Assembly: GCA_943737045.1 (NCBI GenBank)
Contig: CALSFV010000232.1
Coordinates: 372,001 to 436,000 of the forward strand
Origin: Parapristionchus giblindavisi
Taxonomy: Eukaryota > Nematoda > Chromadorea > Rhabditida > Diplogasteridae
Direction: 5' to 3'
DNA: 64,000 nucleotides
Shown here: piece by piece, positions 11,040 through 22,862 of the stretch
Layout: every line of letters starts with the position of its first letter
Position numbering within the stretch: position 1 is the stretch's first letter
The notes under the pieces: model-generated
The model's input: the letters and a program-made list of their open reading frames with translations, nothing else
Databases searched by the model: none
What the model was told of the DNA's origin: nothing
Made by a program: the position numbers and the translations under genes

Positions 11040-11974
11040 GATGTCTGTTTTAAATAACAATTTAAAAGATCCTGTGTGGGTCACCATACTGATGAAGCCC
11101 AAAACTGGCAGGCCAATCCAGCATCTATAGCCGAAACATTCGAATGTCTTATTTTTATTATAGTTTTTCTTCAGATTTTTAATAACCCAATCCATTTCAA
11201 TTGTTCTGTTTGCAATTTCATTCGCAAAATATGCCAAATGCCAAGTACAAAATCGTTGAAAAGCGATGCGTACTCATTGGCACGTTTTACAGAAATTAAT
11301 ATTGTATTGCAGAATACAGACAGTTCGTACTTTTATTGCTAACGAAAAAATTGTATTTTGTTATGAAAAGATTTGTCAGGACACGTGAAGGTTCTGTACT
11401 TTCGTCTTGTCGTGAACCAGTTGACCACACCTCCATTTTGAGGGGTAGTTAGATATGTATCGATGACGGAGAGTGATTTTGGAAACGTCTGCATCGAACC
11501 ACTTAAAAATATCTCACATTCTATTGTTTGCATTATTTCTGTATGACTTATAGTACTTATTCTAAGTATTCTAAATATTGTACCTTTTTCAATAAGTTGA
11601 TTGTTCACCATATTTTACGTACACCCTGTACAAACTCGGACTATGTGCCTGCGTACAAAAAACAAGGAAAAATCACATAGATTTATCATTTTCTTGTGCA
11701 AGTACATTTTATGCGACTAATATTGACTCTCACAAAACAAACGATAAATACATTTTATTTTATTCTTCACCATTCCCCACGTTCTTTCATAGTTAGCTCA
11801 AGCACATAGTTCGATCTAGATTCAACAATAAGATTAAAATACCCAAAGCGTACCGTTGAGCGAAAAGTAATCTATCATTAGGAATGGCTCGTTAGATAAT
11901 TTATTAACATTGTCAGCGTTCATTTCAGAAAAGCACATTCTGAAAGATTTATAACTTGCGAGCTCCATTCTGCG
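11040..11974 (+). promoter_or_regulatory. 5' flank of copy B with a deletion at the splice-leader site
   Basis: The region is homologous to 990-1745 before copy A. The last part differs: after GAAAGATTTATAACTTG the sequence jumps to CGAGCTCC. It lacks roughly 50 bases that in copy A hold TTGTTCAGCA, the pyrimidine tract and TTTTCCAG. Copies A, C, D, E and F all keep a (T)TTCCAG 12-15 bases before the ATG, so copy B has probably lost its trans-splice acceptor. Confidence 0.5.
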
Positions 11975-14900
11975 ATGGAGAATTCTTCACAGAATACTGA
12001 CCTCCAGTCAGATTTTGGCTTCCAATTTGTTATGACGTAATAATGCAACATTTCGAATCCTGCATGAAAACAATATTTTAAGATATCAAAAGTACTTAGC
12101 TCTGGGATCGTTGTTTACCGTTCATCCGATCATATTTTACATACTTTTCCAAAGAAGTGCCCATTACAGTAATGCTGTTAGGAGAGGATACATTGTCAGC
12201 CAGGTATGGTTAATTTTTTCATTAGATTTGTTTAAGGTATAACTCAGAGTCAAATAAGTATGGGAAACAACAGCGAAAAACAGTACACTGATTGTGTGTA
12301 CTTTTTTTGTTTAAAAAATGTTTAGATTTTGTTGAAAGAAAACTACATCACCAAATTCAGATAACTGTGCTGTTTCACGAATTCAACTTCTGTTTCCTAT
12401 TTCGTTTCTTCATAATTCTACCGCATGCCGCTATTTACTGTGGAGGGCCAATATGTAGACTGGGAATCGACAAACCCATTTTAATGGTAATATTTTTCAC
12501 ACTTGGTTTACACACATACCATAGACGTGCTATAAGAGAAAATTACTTACATACCATTTGCTAAAATGCTTAAGCAAGTATGTCAGTACCAAATCTAATA
12601 GTAATCCCTCGCAGAGTAAAGAAGTGAGAAAGTGCAAGCATATAGCACAGCACGGTCGAGTTTTGAACATGAAATATAATTTATTTGCACTTGAACATTT
12701 TATGGTTGATACAGCACCCATGTGGTGTGTGATAAATAAAAAATATGATGTGCACCGGTTCAAAAAAACTCGACCGGCAATAATGTATGGTCGTCGCTAA
12801 TTCCTTTTCAGTGTATTTTTGTATTCTTTATCGCTTCAATAATTCCTCCCTTTGTATTCATCCTTATTCGCTTGCACTCACTGGTAGTCACATCTTCAGG
12901 TTCTAAACTTCACTTTTCTGACAAGTATGTGTATTTATTTATTAAAAAAAAGTATACGAATTAATTTTAATATTATGCATAACATGTAGTGAAAAAGTAC
13001 ACAGAGGCGAAATATACTTTTAAAAGTAAAACAAACATTACATTGATTTTCTGCCGCAACAATCAAACGATGCACTATATAATATTGAGCATATAAAAAT
13101 CACTTGCTTTCTTAACCGAAATGAATATTTCTTGTTTTGCATGGTACATAAACTATGAACGATCTATTTTAAATATCAAATCAGCGCGGTGAAGGCCAGA
13201 CGGATTTGGTGCGAGGCAGTGGCACCAAAAAAGTACATTTTATACGGACAATAAATAATGAGTATTTCCAGAGCTCAAGCATTGATTATGTCGTGCATCA
13301 TCGTTCTTTTGATAGTCAATATGGTCGGATTCGTCGTATTTGGGGTTGATAACGACAACGCTGAAGACTTGCTCAAGGTTGGTTTAGCCTTTTGAAAAGA
13401 GGCGTTTTTTTGCAAAGAAAACATTTTTTTGTAAATACAGCAACTATTTCTGAAACTAAAATCTAAGATCAGAGCTAGAAATCTTAAATTATCTTGGGCA
13501 TGCGTTTAACGCTCACCGTTAGCAGCCTGAATTTGTTTCGTTTTCAAAGGACGGAGGAACACTTTTCCTGTTCGGAGCATCCAGCACGTCCAACAATATT
13601 AGCAAAGGTTAGTTATGGGAAAATATCTGGACAAGAAAAAGAAAAGAGACGATGCTAAAAACACACGAAAATGCACACAATGACGTTATTTTTCCCGTTT
13701 TTTTCCCTTCTTTTTGAATAGTGAATTGCTCATCCACTATCCCTTCACACTCAACTCTAAATTTTAACATTTTTTTCTCGGACGAAAGTTTGAAGTGTGA
13801 CGAGAGGAACAATTGATACTTTTTTAACAAACAACATTACAGAAATGACCCTAATGATGCTGACAATCTGCCTTATCGTACCTCTGGTCGCAACTCTCAC
13901 ACTTCACATTACGTGGACTATGAAACACCGCATGGTAGTCCATTTTAGTACGAGAGTATTCAGGCACAGCTACAATGGATTTCAATGTTTAGAGAGAGAG
14001 TCCAAGCGAGATAGTACGTAGATCAGATAGAGCGCGAGAAGGGAAGGGAGGGAAAGGGGGTTGAGCGGCAGAATACTTCAGCGTTTTACCAGCTAATAGC
14101 AAGGCAATTACACAAGTACATTTTATACGGTATTTTCACTTCTTTTTTTTCAGAAAGGTATGCTCACTGCGAGGACGGCTCAAATACAGGACAAGCTCAT
14201 CCGCGTTCTGTTCTTGCATGTTCGTTTTTGGCACTAGGTCGAATGAGAACCGATGAATAATAACTGAATGGAAGATAACCATTTGCATACTATGTCTATT
14301 CATTATCGTCTGTCTCTCATATGCATATGGTTGTCATCCAGACGGTTATTATTCATCGGTTCTCATTCGACCTAGTGCCCCGTTTTTTGCATCGTTCTAT
14401 GGGTCATCTTTCTTCAGTAATTCTTCCTTCGTCTCAGGCCTGACCATCGATTTATAAAATTACGTATTTTCAGCTACACACAATCCAAATACTTCTTGTC
14501 GTTCCATTGAGCCTTTTGGGAATGTATCTCACAATTGATATGTCCTCGTATACTTTGCTCTCATCAATTGTTCGAATCGTCGGTGTGGTAAGTCACATAA
14601 TTTTGATTTTAAAATGTTATCGAAGAATTGTAGTAAAATTCTTTTGCAGCCCATGTTCGGCTCACTTCCTCTGATGTTTGGACTTATTTTTATTTTCAAA
14701 AGCCCCTCCGGACAGGTAACGCAATTGCGCAGAATTGTGCCAACGAACTTTTAAAAAAACGAATGCGAATTTTACACATTAAATGTGGTTATTTGTTCTA
14801 TTATGCATCGTTACATCCGCCTTACTTGCCTACTCCGTAGCGACGAAGAGGCGGTGGAGGGTGGTTACGACGTAGGCACGTTTAATTTAAGTTAACATTC

Positions 14901-14985
14901 AGTTTCATTTCAGCAGTTCATCAAGTCTATAAGAGACCGTTTGTGCAAGAGTCGAACAAAGGTTGGCACAGGCCAAAAATTTTGA
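11975..14985 (+). CDS. Copy B: chemoreceptor with last exon broken by a foldback element
   Basis: Exons: 11975-12036, 12083-12203, 12361-12486, 12812-12924, 13272-13377, 13526-13607, 13843-13934, 14154-14219, 14474-14587, 14650-14715, 14914-14985. Exons 1-10 have exactly the lengths of copy A and no internal stops. Exon 11 begins QFIKSIR as in the paralogues, then runs into the inserted element at 14933 and stops at 14985 after DRLCKSRTKVGTGQKF. This gives 339 aa with a foreign tail in place of the normal RGG...TTRT tail. The seven membrane segments are all upstream, so a receptor could still be made, but the 5' flank deletion argues for a decaying gene. Introns carry MITEs (intron 7 remnant; 14230-14379 in intron 8). 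Confidence 0.65.
13947..14131. repeat. Truncated CCGTATAAAAT-family MITE in intron 7 of copy B
   Basis: The right end, CAAGTACATTTTATACGG, is intact at 14114-14131. The interior (GTACGAGAGTA, AGAGAGAGTCCAAGCGAGAT, purine-rich G-runs) matches the MITEs at 38829 and 42828. The left inverted end is missing. A lone right end of the same family also lies near 13231-13246 in intron 4. Confidence 0.5.
14230..14379. mobile_element. MITE with perfect 35-bp inverted ends in intron 8 of copy B
   Basis: 14230-14264 and 14345-14379 are exact reverse complements, starting GGCACTAGGTCGAATGAG. Flanks TCGTTTTT (14222-14229) and CCGTTTTT (14380-14387) form a 7/8 target duplication, so this could be a hAT- or Mutator-like MITE. 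It begins only 10 bases after the end of exon 8. Copy A lacks it, so it arrived after the duplication. Confidence 0.7.
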
Positions 14986-15835
14986 TACCCTCAAAACTTG
15001 TGTATAGGGGTTATCGACCATGCTGATGAAGATAGGCATAGTCATTTTGGCTCCAGTGGTCCCGCATCGCCTGGGCGGGATTACGGTAAGATCACGTTTT
15101 CAGGCCATTCTCGGTCCATAGTAGAGCTAGAGGTATGAAAATTGGGCTCCTAGAACAGAATTCGATGGCGATGATCGCTGTCTACATCATTTGTTTTGAA
15201 AATTTTTCAAAAGGTCGATTATTGGAAATTTTGATGGAGACGTTTGCGCCCCAGACGAGTATGACAGTGCGAAAGAGGTAAACAAGAGGACTCTCTCAAT
15301 TCCGCGCGCTCTCTCGCACTCTCGAGAGAGCGCGGCGAAATGAGAGAGTGCCGAGAGAGCGCGCGGAATAGAGAGACGCAGACAACTCCTCGTGATTTTG
15401 CAGATCACTATATCGAGGCAATATTAGCGGTGCAACGGAGATATGGGCTCATAATACATCGTTGTGATCCTCTCGTCACGCCGGTTCGAACTGTCATACT
15501 CGTCTGGGGCGCAAACGTCTCCATCAAAATTTCCAATAATCGACCTTTTGAAAAATTTTCAAAACTAGTGATGTAGACAGCCATCATCGCCACCGAATTC
15601 TGTCCTAGGTGCAAAATTTTCATACCTCTAGCTCTACTATGGACCGAGAATGACCTGAAAACGTGATCTTACCGTAATCCCGCCCAGGCGTTGCGGGACC
15701 ACTGGAGCCAAAATGACTATGCCTATCTTCATCAGCATGGTCGATAACCCCTATACACAAGTTTTGAGGGTATCAAAATTTTTGGCCTGTGCCAACCCTC
15801 TCCCAGATTTGCCCGACTCTTACACAAACGGGCTC
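14933..15835. mobile_element. Foldback element inserted in the last exon of copy B
   Basis: Inverted ends read GAGACCGTTTGTGCAAGAG on the left and GAGCCCGTTTGTGTAAGAG (reverse complement of the right end). They extend to roughly 14933-15270 and 15498-15835. ATAA (or ATAAGAG, overlapping the end) is duplicated on both sides. Removing the element and one ATAA gives codons K S I R G G, matching the other paralogues. The loop contains smaller hairpins of GAGAGAGCGC/GCGCTCTCTC type. Confidence 0.85.
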
Positions 15836-15928
15836 ATAAGAGGAGGACCAGCGACCACGCGCGGTGTTGAGACTACTCGAACTTTACCGTCACTGAAAAT
15901 ATCACACCATATATCGATTGTTTCATGA
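15836..15928 (+). pseudogene. Orphan C-terminal tail of copy B
   Basis: Downstream of the foldback element the original frame resumes as RGGPATTRGVETTRT and ends ...ISIVS followed by TGA at 15926-15928. This corresponds to the copy A tail (RGGRTTILGGETTRTYP...ISVVS). It can no longer be read from exon 11 because of the stop at 14983-14985. AATAAA follows near 15941. Confidence 0.7.
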
Positions 15929-15929
15929 T

Positions 15930-16591
15930 GGCTTCTGTGATAATAAAGTGGTTATATGAATCATGTTTATTTTGCCATATATATCTTGGCTTATCTAATT
16001 TATTGTAGCGGAATTGCGAATCAAATCATATAATAATTATTATTGGAAAACATTCACAATCGACAATGATGATGTTGACGAGATAAGGGGGGGGGGCGCC
16101 CGTTTCGGCAACGGATCATAAATCGGATGGGACTATGACAATAAAAATTGTACCATTGTTATCAGTAGGAGTGTACGGTATTGTGCTACCGTAACCGTCA
16201 GGAATTGCGAACTTATTTTTTTCAGTCGACCCATTGGGGTTCATGGTTGGAAATGGCAGAAGTCGAAAAATTGATGATGCTCCGAGAACAAAGACTAGTT
16301 GCCATTTAGTGAGCCAACTTTTATCATTATGGATACGGTAACCCGAACTAACGTAATCGAGGTTTCGTATCCTACAATATTATAGAGAAATTCACGGCAA
16401 ATCCCGGTTAGATTATACGACGTTAATAAAATGACAACATCGGGTTTACAAAGATGTTTTCTATAAATAAATATAGAACTCTGTCATTAGAGGTACTCTC
16501 AATAAAGGTAAAAATGTAAAAGAAATGCCCTCGATACAGGACAGACAAAGTCCTGCGGGAGATCGCGGAGGATCTCTTCTTCGGACCTACT
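15930..16591. repeat. Intergenic; diverged copy of a repeat found in intron 3 of copies D-F
   Basis: After a G-run at about 16086, the words AAATCGG, 'gatgatgctccgag' and 'gtgagccaacttttatc..ggatacggtaaccc' parallel 37680-37840 and 57900-58020. No gene is seen. The repeat probably belongs to the same family as the palindrome that follows. Confidence 0.45.
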
Positions 16592-17084
16592 ATATCGTAC
16601 ATGTAAAAATCATTGTATCATGAACGGTGTGAATGGGTCTGAACGGATCAGGCCGATCAAGATTTTGAGCGAGCGATTATGAGCAAACCGAACATTTTCG
16701 TAATGTCTCTTTGTTTTCATTGATTTTCTCTTATTCGAATCTACTATATTAAAATAAATTAGGCCAAAATATTGTCATTTAACCAAAATCATTGCTTGGA
16801 CGTTGAATAAACTGTTCCGATTATACGCTGAATAATTAGGTCAATTTTGGTTCATTGGGGCAAGTTCTTCAAAGTGAAAGCAATGATTTTTGTTAAATGG
16901 CAATATTGTGGCCTAATTTATTTTAATATAGTAGTTTCGAATAAGGGAAAAACAATGAAAACAAAGAGACATTACGAAAATGTTCGGTTTGCTCATAATC
17001 GCTCGCTCAAAATCTTGATCGGCCTGATCCGTTCAGACCCATTCGCACCGTTCATGATACAATGATTTTTACATGTACGATATT
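16592..17084. mobile_element. Near-perfect palindrome, about 245-bp arms and almost no loop
   Basis: Reverse complementarity runs from TATATCGTACATG (16591) to CATGTACGATATT (17084), centred near 16838, including GATCAAGATTTTGAGCGAGCG and its mirror at about 17003. Related ends (GATCAAGATTTTGAACGAGCG) occur at 49885 and in mirror at 58248, within intron 3 of copies E and F. Such a sequence would extrude or transcribe as a long hairpin. It directly abuts the tandem array. Confidence 0.75.
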
Positions 17085-17130
17085 GATGATAGCTGTCAAT
17101 AACAATTTCGTTGGTGACTATGAGCGCTCG

Positions 17131-20100
17131 ACTACTACTTTTAACCTGAAGTTTGGTTCAGTGGCTATATTTAAAAAAATAGAGAAATTAGAAAGAATCA
17201 ATAATATATGTATTATGGCCATCGCACTATATCTTTCTTTTTTTAAAGTTTTGAACTTCGAGTGTAAGCTCGATTACAAAATACTGCTTCTCTTACAAAA
17301 AAACACTATGACCTTCTCTGGAGAATCTCGCATCAATTTATTGTTAGAGAAAATCAGCTACATCTTTTATTGGAAACTTTTTTTAGAAAAAAAGTATACT
17401 TAACAATTTACACTGAACTTGTTCTTCTGAACTTCGGCATATTGCACGTACCGAAGAAAAATATGTTTTTCTGTCTTTCACGAGCTTGTTTTGATAAAAA
17501 CAATATTAACCGTATAAAATACTATTGTTTATTTGGTACGAGAGTAACTACAATGCCTCGTCTATGTTTTCGTATTTCTAAAGAAATTAAAATATAGCGA
17601 AATATATTGTAAGATCAGTACGGCGCAGGGGTGTGCGAAAAAAGATTTTCTAAAAAAATCGAAAAACAAAATTTTTGATTTTGTATTTCGAAAAATTCGA
17701 AAAATACGAAAAAATCGAAAAAAAAACTTAAATGATGTAGGAAACGAACTGAAGAATATTACTACTTCTACTACTTTTAACCTGAAGTTTGGTTCAGTGG
17801 CTATATTTAAAAAAATAGAGAAATTAGAAAGAATCAATAATATATGTATTATGGCCATCGCACTATATCTTTCTTTTTTTAAAGTTTTGAACTTCGAGTG
17901 TAAGCTCGATTACAAAATACTGCTTCTCTTACAAAAAAACACTATGACCTTCTCTGGAGAATCTCGCATCAATTTATTGTTAGAGAAAATCAGCTACATC
18001 TTTTATTGGAAACTTTTTTTAGAAAAAAAGTATACTTAACAATTTACACTGAACTTGTTCTTCTGAACTTCGGCATATTGCACGTACCGAAGAAAAATAT
18101 GTTTTTCTGTCTTTCACGAGCTTGTTTTGATAAAAACAATATTAACCGTATAAAATACTATTGTTTATTTGGTACGAGAGTAACTACAATGCCTCGTCTA
18201 TGTTTTCGTATTTCTAAAGAAATTAAAATATAGCGAAATATATTGTAAGATCAGTACGGCGCAGGGGTGTGCGAAAAAAGATTTTCTAAAAAAATCGAAA
18301 AACAAAATTTTTGATTTTGTATTTCGAAAAATTCGAAAAATTCGAAAAAATCGAAAAAAAAACTTAAATGATGTAGGAAACGAACTGAAGAATATTACTA
18401 CTTCTACTACTTTTAACCTGAAGTTTGGTTCAGTGGCTATATTTAAAAAAATAGAGAAATTAGAAAGAATCAATAATATATGTATTATGGCCATCGCACT
18501 ATATCTTTCTTTTTTTTAAAGTTTTGAACTTCGAGTGTAAGCTCGATTACAAAATACTGCTTCTCTTACAAAAAAACACTATGACCTTCTCTGGAGAATC
18601 TCGCATCAATTTATTGTTAGAGAAAATCAGCTACATCTTTTATTGGAAACTTTTTTTTAGAAAAAAAGTATACTTAACAATTTACACTGAACTTCGGCAT
18701 ATTGCACGTACCGAAGAAAAATATGTTTTTCTGTCTTTCACGAGCTTGTTTTGATAAAAACAATATTAACCGTATAAAATACTATTGTTTATTTGGTACG
18801 AGAGTAACTACAATGCCTCGTCTATGTTTTCGTATTTCTAAAGAAATTAAAATATAGCGAAATATATTGTAAGATCAGTACGGCGCAGGGGTGTGCGAAA
18901 AAAGATTTTCTAAAAAAATCGAAAAACAAAATTTTTGATTTTGTATTTCGAAAAATTCGAAAAATACGAAAAAATCGAAAAAAAAACTTAAATGATGTAG
19001 GAAACGAACTGAAGAATATTACTACTTCTACTACTTTTAACCTGAAGTTTGGTTCAGTGGCTATATTTAAAAAAATAGAGAAATTAGAAAGAATCAATAA
19101 TATATGTATTATGGCCATCGCACTATATCTTTCTTTTTTTAAAGTTTTGAACTTCGAGTGTAAGCTCGATTACAAAATACTGCTTCTCTTACAAAAAAAC
19201 ACTATGACCTTCTCTGGAGAATCTCGCATCAATTTATTGTTAGAGAAAATCAGCTACATCTTTTATTGGAAACTTTTTTTAGAAAAAAAGTATACTTAAC
19301 AATTTACACTGAACTTGTTCTTCTGAACTTCGGCATATTGCACGTACCGAAGAAAAATATGTTTTTCTGTCTTTCACGAGCTTGTTTTGATAAAAACAAT
19401 ATTAACCGTATAAAATACTATTGTTTATTTGGTACGAGAGTAACTACAATGCCTCGTCTATGTTTTCGTATTTCTAAAGAAATTAAAATATAGCGAAATA
19501 TATTGTAAGATCAGTACGGCGCAGGGGTGTGCGAAAAAAGATTTTCTAAAAAAATCGAAAAACAAAATTTTTGATTTTGTATTTCGAAAAATTCGAAAAA
19601 TTCGAAAAAATCGAAAAAAAAAACTTAAATGATGTAGGAAACGAACTGAAGAATATTACTACTTCTACTACTTTTAACCTGAAGTTTGGTTCAGTGGCTA
19701 TATTTAAAAAAATAGAGAAATTAGAAAGAATCAATAATATATGTATTATGGCCATCGCACTATATCTTTCTTTTTTTAAAGTTTTGAACTTCGAGTGTAA
19801 GCTCGATTACAAAATACTGCTTCTCTTACAAAAAAACACTATGACCTTCTCTGGAGAATCTCGCATCAATTTATTGTTAGAGAAAATCAGCTACATCTTT
19901 TATTGGAAACTTTTTTTAGAAAAAAAGTATACTTAACAATTTACACTGAACTTGTTCTTCTGAACTTCGGCATATTGCACGTACCGAAGAAAAATATGTT
20001 TTTCTGTCTTTCACGAGCTTGTTTTGATAAAAACAATATTAACCGTATAAAATACTATTGTTTATTTGGTACGAGAGTAACTACAATGCCTCGTCTATGT

Positions 20101-21560
20101 TTTCGTATTTCTAAAGAAATTAAAATATAGCGAAATATATTGTAAGATCAGTACGGCGCAGGGGTGTGCGAAAAAAGATTTTCTAAAAAAATCGAAAAAC
20201 AAAATTTTTGATTTTGTATTTCGAAAAATTCGAAAAATTCGAAAAAATCGAAAAAAAAACTTAAATGATGTAGGAAACGAACTGAAGAATATTACTACTT
20301 CTACTACTTTTAACCTGAAGTTTGGTTCAGTGGCTATATTTAAAAAAATAGAGAAATTAGAAAGAATCAATAATATATGTATTATGGCCATCGCACTATA
20401 TCTTTCTTTTTTTAAAGTTTTGAACTTCGAGTGTAAGCTCGATTACAAAATACTGCTTCTCTTACAAAAAAACACTATGACCTTCTCTGGAGAATCTCGC
20501 ATCAATTTATTGTTAGAGAAAATCAGCTACATCTTTTATTGGAAACTTTTTTTAGAAAAAAAGTATACTTAACAATTTACACTGAACTTGTTCTTCTGAA
20601 CTTCGGCATATTGCACGTACCGAAGAAAAATATGTTTTTCTGTCTTTCACGAGCTTGTTTTGATAAAAACAATATTAACCGTATAAAATACTATTGTTTA
20701 TTTGGTACGAGAGTAACTACAATGCCTCGTCTATGTTTTCGTATTTCTAAAGAAATTAAAATATAGCGAAATATATTGTAAGATCAGTACGGCGCAGGGG
20801 TGTGCGAAAAAAGATTTTCTAAAAAAATCGAAAAACAAAATTTTTGATTTTGTATTTCGAAAAATTCGAAAAATTCGAAAAAATCGAAAAAAAAACTTAA
20901 ATGATGTAGGAAACGAACTGAAGAATATTACTACTTCTACTACTTTTAACCTGAAGTTTGGTTCAGTGGCTATATTTAAAAAAAAATAGAGAAATTAGAA
21001 AGAATCAATAATATATGTATTATGGCCATCGCACTATATCTTTCTTTTTTTAAAGTTTTGAACTTCGAGTGTAAGCTCGATTACAAAATACTGCTTCTCT
21101 TACAAAAAAACACTATGACCTTCTCTGGAGAATCTCGCATCAATTTATTGTTAGAGAAAATCAGCTACATCTTTTATTGGAAACTTTTTTTTAGAAAAAA
21201 AGTATACTTAACAATTTACACTGAACTTGTTCTTCTGAACTTCGGCATATTGCACGTACCGAAGAAAAATATGTTTTTCTGTCTTTCACGAGCTTGTTTT
21301 GATAAAAACAATATTAACCGTATAAAATACTATTGTTTATTTGGTACGAGAGTAACTACAATGCCTCGTCTATGTTTTCGCATTTCTAAAGAAATTAAAA
21401 AATAGCGAAATATATTGTAAGACGGCGCAGGGGTGTGCGAAAAAAGATTTTCTAAAAAAATCGAAAAACAAAATTTTTGATTTTGTATTTCGAAAAATTC
21501 GAAAAATTCGAAAAAATCGAAAAAAAAACTTAAATGATGTAGGAAACGAACTGAAGAATA
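17131..21560. repeat. Seven-unit tandem array, about 637-bp period
   Basis: Units recur at 636, 640, 620, 637, 636 and about 640 bp, almost identical in sequence. One unit lacks 'TTGTTCTTCTGAACTTCG'-type sequence (about 18 bp). Each unit consists of about 370 bp of flanking DNA, the left part of a CCGTATAAAAT MITE, and the first about 135 bp of the hAT element (CAGGGGTGTGCG...) ending at GAAGAATATT. The short frames seen in every unit are repeat artefacts: no codon-level conservation beyond the nucleotide identity. Confidence 0.9.
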
Positions 21561-22607
21561 TTTTTTATTAATCGTTTTTTTAAATTATTTTCGATTTCTA
21601 TTGACAACGGGGATGCTAACAACTTATCCTAGCCATAGGAGATTGCAATAATATGAAAAGAAGAATCAGTTTTCGTTGCTTATTATGAATCCGTTTTCAA
21701 ACGTTTCCCAATCGAGCTGAGCTTTGAGAAAATCGATATTGAAACTCGCTAGCTGATTCGTAAATTCACATCTTATCTATCATATTATTTACTAAACCAT
21801 TATCTACTAAACCACACCAGCAGTTGTTTGGATAGTTGATAGAAGAGTTCATGAACCCAATAGGATGGTATGTGTAGGAAGCCACACGAAATTCCGAATC
21901 AACTAGTCGAGTTTCAATATCGATTTTCTCGAAGGTTAGCTCCATTGGGTAACGTTTGCAATCGGATTCATGGCAAGGACAAGTTGCCCCTTGTGAGTCA
22001 AGGCCAGTCTTGACAAAATATGAAAGAATAATGATTTCTAAATAATTCTTTTTTTTCAATTTAAAAATAAAATCATTCCGTAATGCAGGTAACCCGCCTT
22101 GGGTGAACAAATCATACGGTATTGGGAATTGACCGACTTACAGTGCACTTTTTGTGCTGTAAGATTTTTCGATATTTTCGATATGCTAATACGAAAATTG
22201 CAACTGTGTGATTCTTAATTGAAGCTCTTTACATGATAAAATATATTTTTTGGCTCTAATGAAATTGTAATTTTTGTTCCAAAATTTTAAAATTTCTTAA
22301 AAAAATGCTATTATTTTTGAATATTTCGAACATTTTTCTATAGAAGTTTTTTTTCGAATTTTTCGATTCTTTTTCGAAAAATTTTTCGTCGAAAAAGTTT
22401 TTCGGGAAAATGTCGAAAAATCGAAAAAAAATCGAAAAATCGAAAAACGAAAAATGCACATCCCTGGTACGGCGAACTTCAGCCGGATTATGTGACGAAG
22501 GTTAGGGAGGAAAAGAGAGATTGGGATCACTCATCGAATATTTCTGTGTTTAGCAAATATCGTTTCTGTGTTTAGCAGGTAGTAGCAAGGTTTTACATTT
22601 TATGTGG
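21318..22607. mobile_element. CCGTATAAAAT-family MITE split by a hAT element
   Basis: The left end, CCGTATAAAATAC, at 21318 and the right end, GTTTTACATTTTATGTGG, at 22607 are flanked by ACAATATTAA (21308-21317) and ACAATATTTA (22608-22617), a 9/10 duplication. Without the inner hAT and one 8-bp duplication it is about 243 bp, close to the sister copies at 38829-39028 and 42828-43032. The 9-10-bp duplication suggests a Mutator-like origin. Confidence 0.7.
21428..22466. mobile_element. hAT-type non-autonomous element, 1039 bp
   Basis: It starts CAGGGGTGTGCGAAAAA and ends CGAAAAATGCACATCCCTG, which are inverse to each other. The 8-bp duplication GTACGGCG follows at 22467-22474; on the left it reads (..)GACGGCG here and GTACGGCG in the array units, so the last unit has a small deletion. 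TCGAAAAAT words fill both ends. No transposase domain is seen; a minus-strand frame at 21766-22110 is unrecognised. It lies inside the MITE above. Confidence 0.8.
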
Positions 22608-22617
22608 ACAATATTTA

Positions 22618-22862
22618 CGCTGGCTGTGTCTTTTGTACCTACAGATTGTATTTTGATATGCTGATGTGTGTTGACTTAGCCACAAATTTTCTTTGTCTAT
22701 GCATACCACAAAAAGTCCAGAACAGTCAACAACTTTACAATCCGTCTACTTTTTTAACCAAATTTTCCGCAATTTATGGTAGCTGCTCTGACGCCTCTCG
22801 TTTTATCAACTGTGATAGATCATTGATATCGTCCCGTCAACGCTTTCCAGTTCTAGTTTGCG
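22618..22862 (+). promoter_or_regulatory. 5' flank of copy C
   Basis: This flank does not resemble that of A or D except for the last part, CAACGCTTTCCAG followed by 12 bases and the ATG, a possible spliced-leader acceptor. 'GAACAGTCAACAACT' near 22724 is shared with 10691, perhaps from a common repeat. Confidence 0.35.

Noticed and set aside
17131..21560. Repeated 75-127-codon frames in the tandem array as a multi-copy gene family
   Set aside because: Frames on both strands are equally repeated and simply copy the nucleotide repeat; there is no protein-like composition and the frames end at MITE or hAT sequence.
22300..22466. Regular CGAAAAAT repeats as a CRISPR array
   Set aside because: Units are 6-12 bp with no unique spacers; they are the low-complexity end of a hAT element in a eukaryotic genome.
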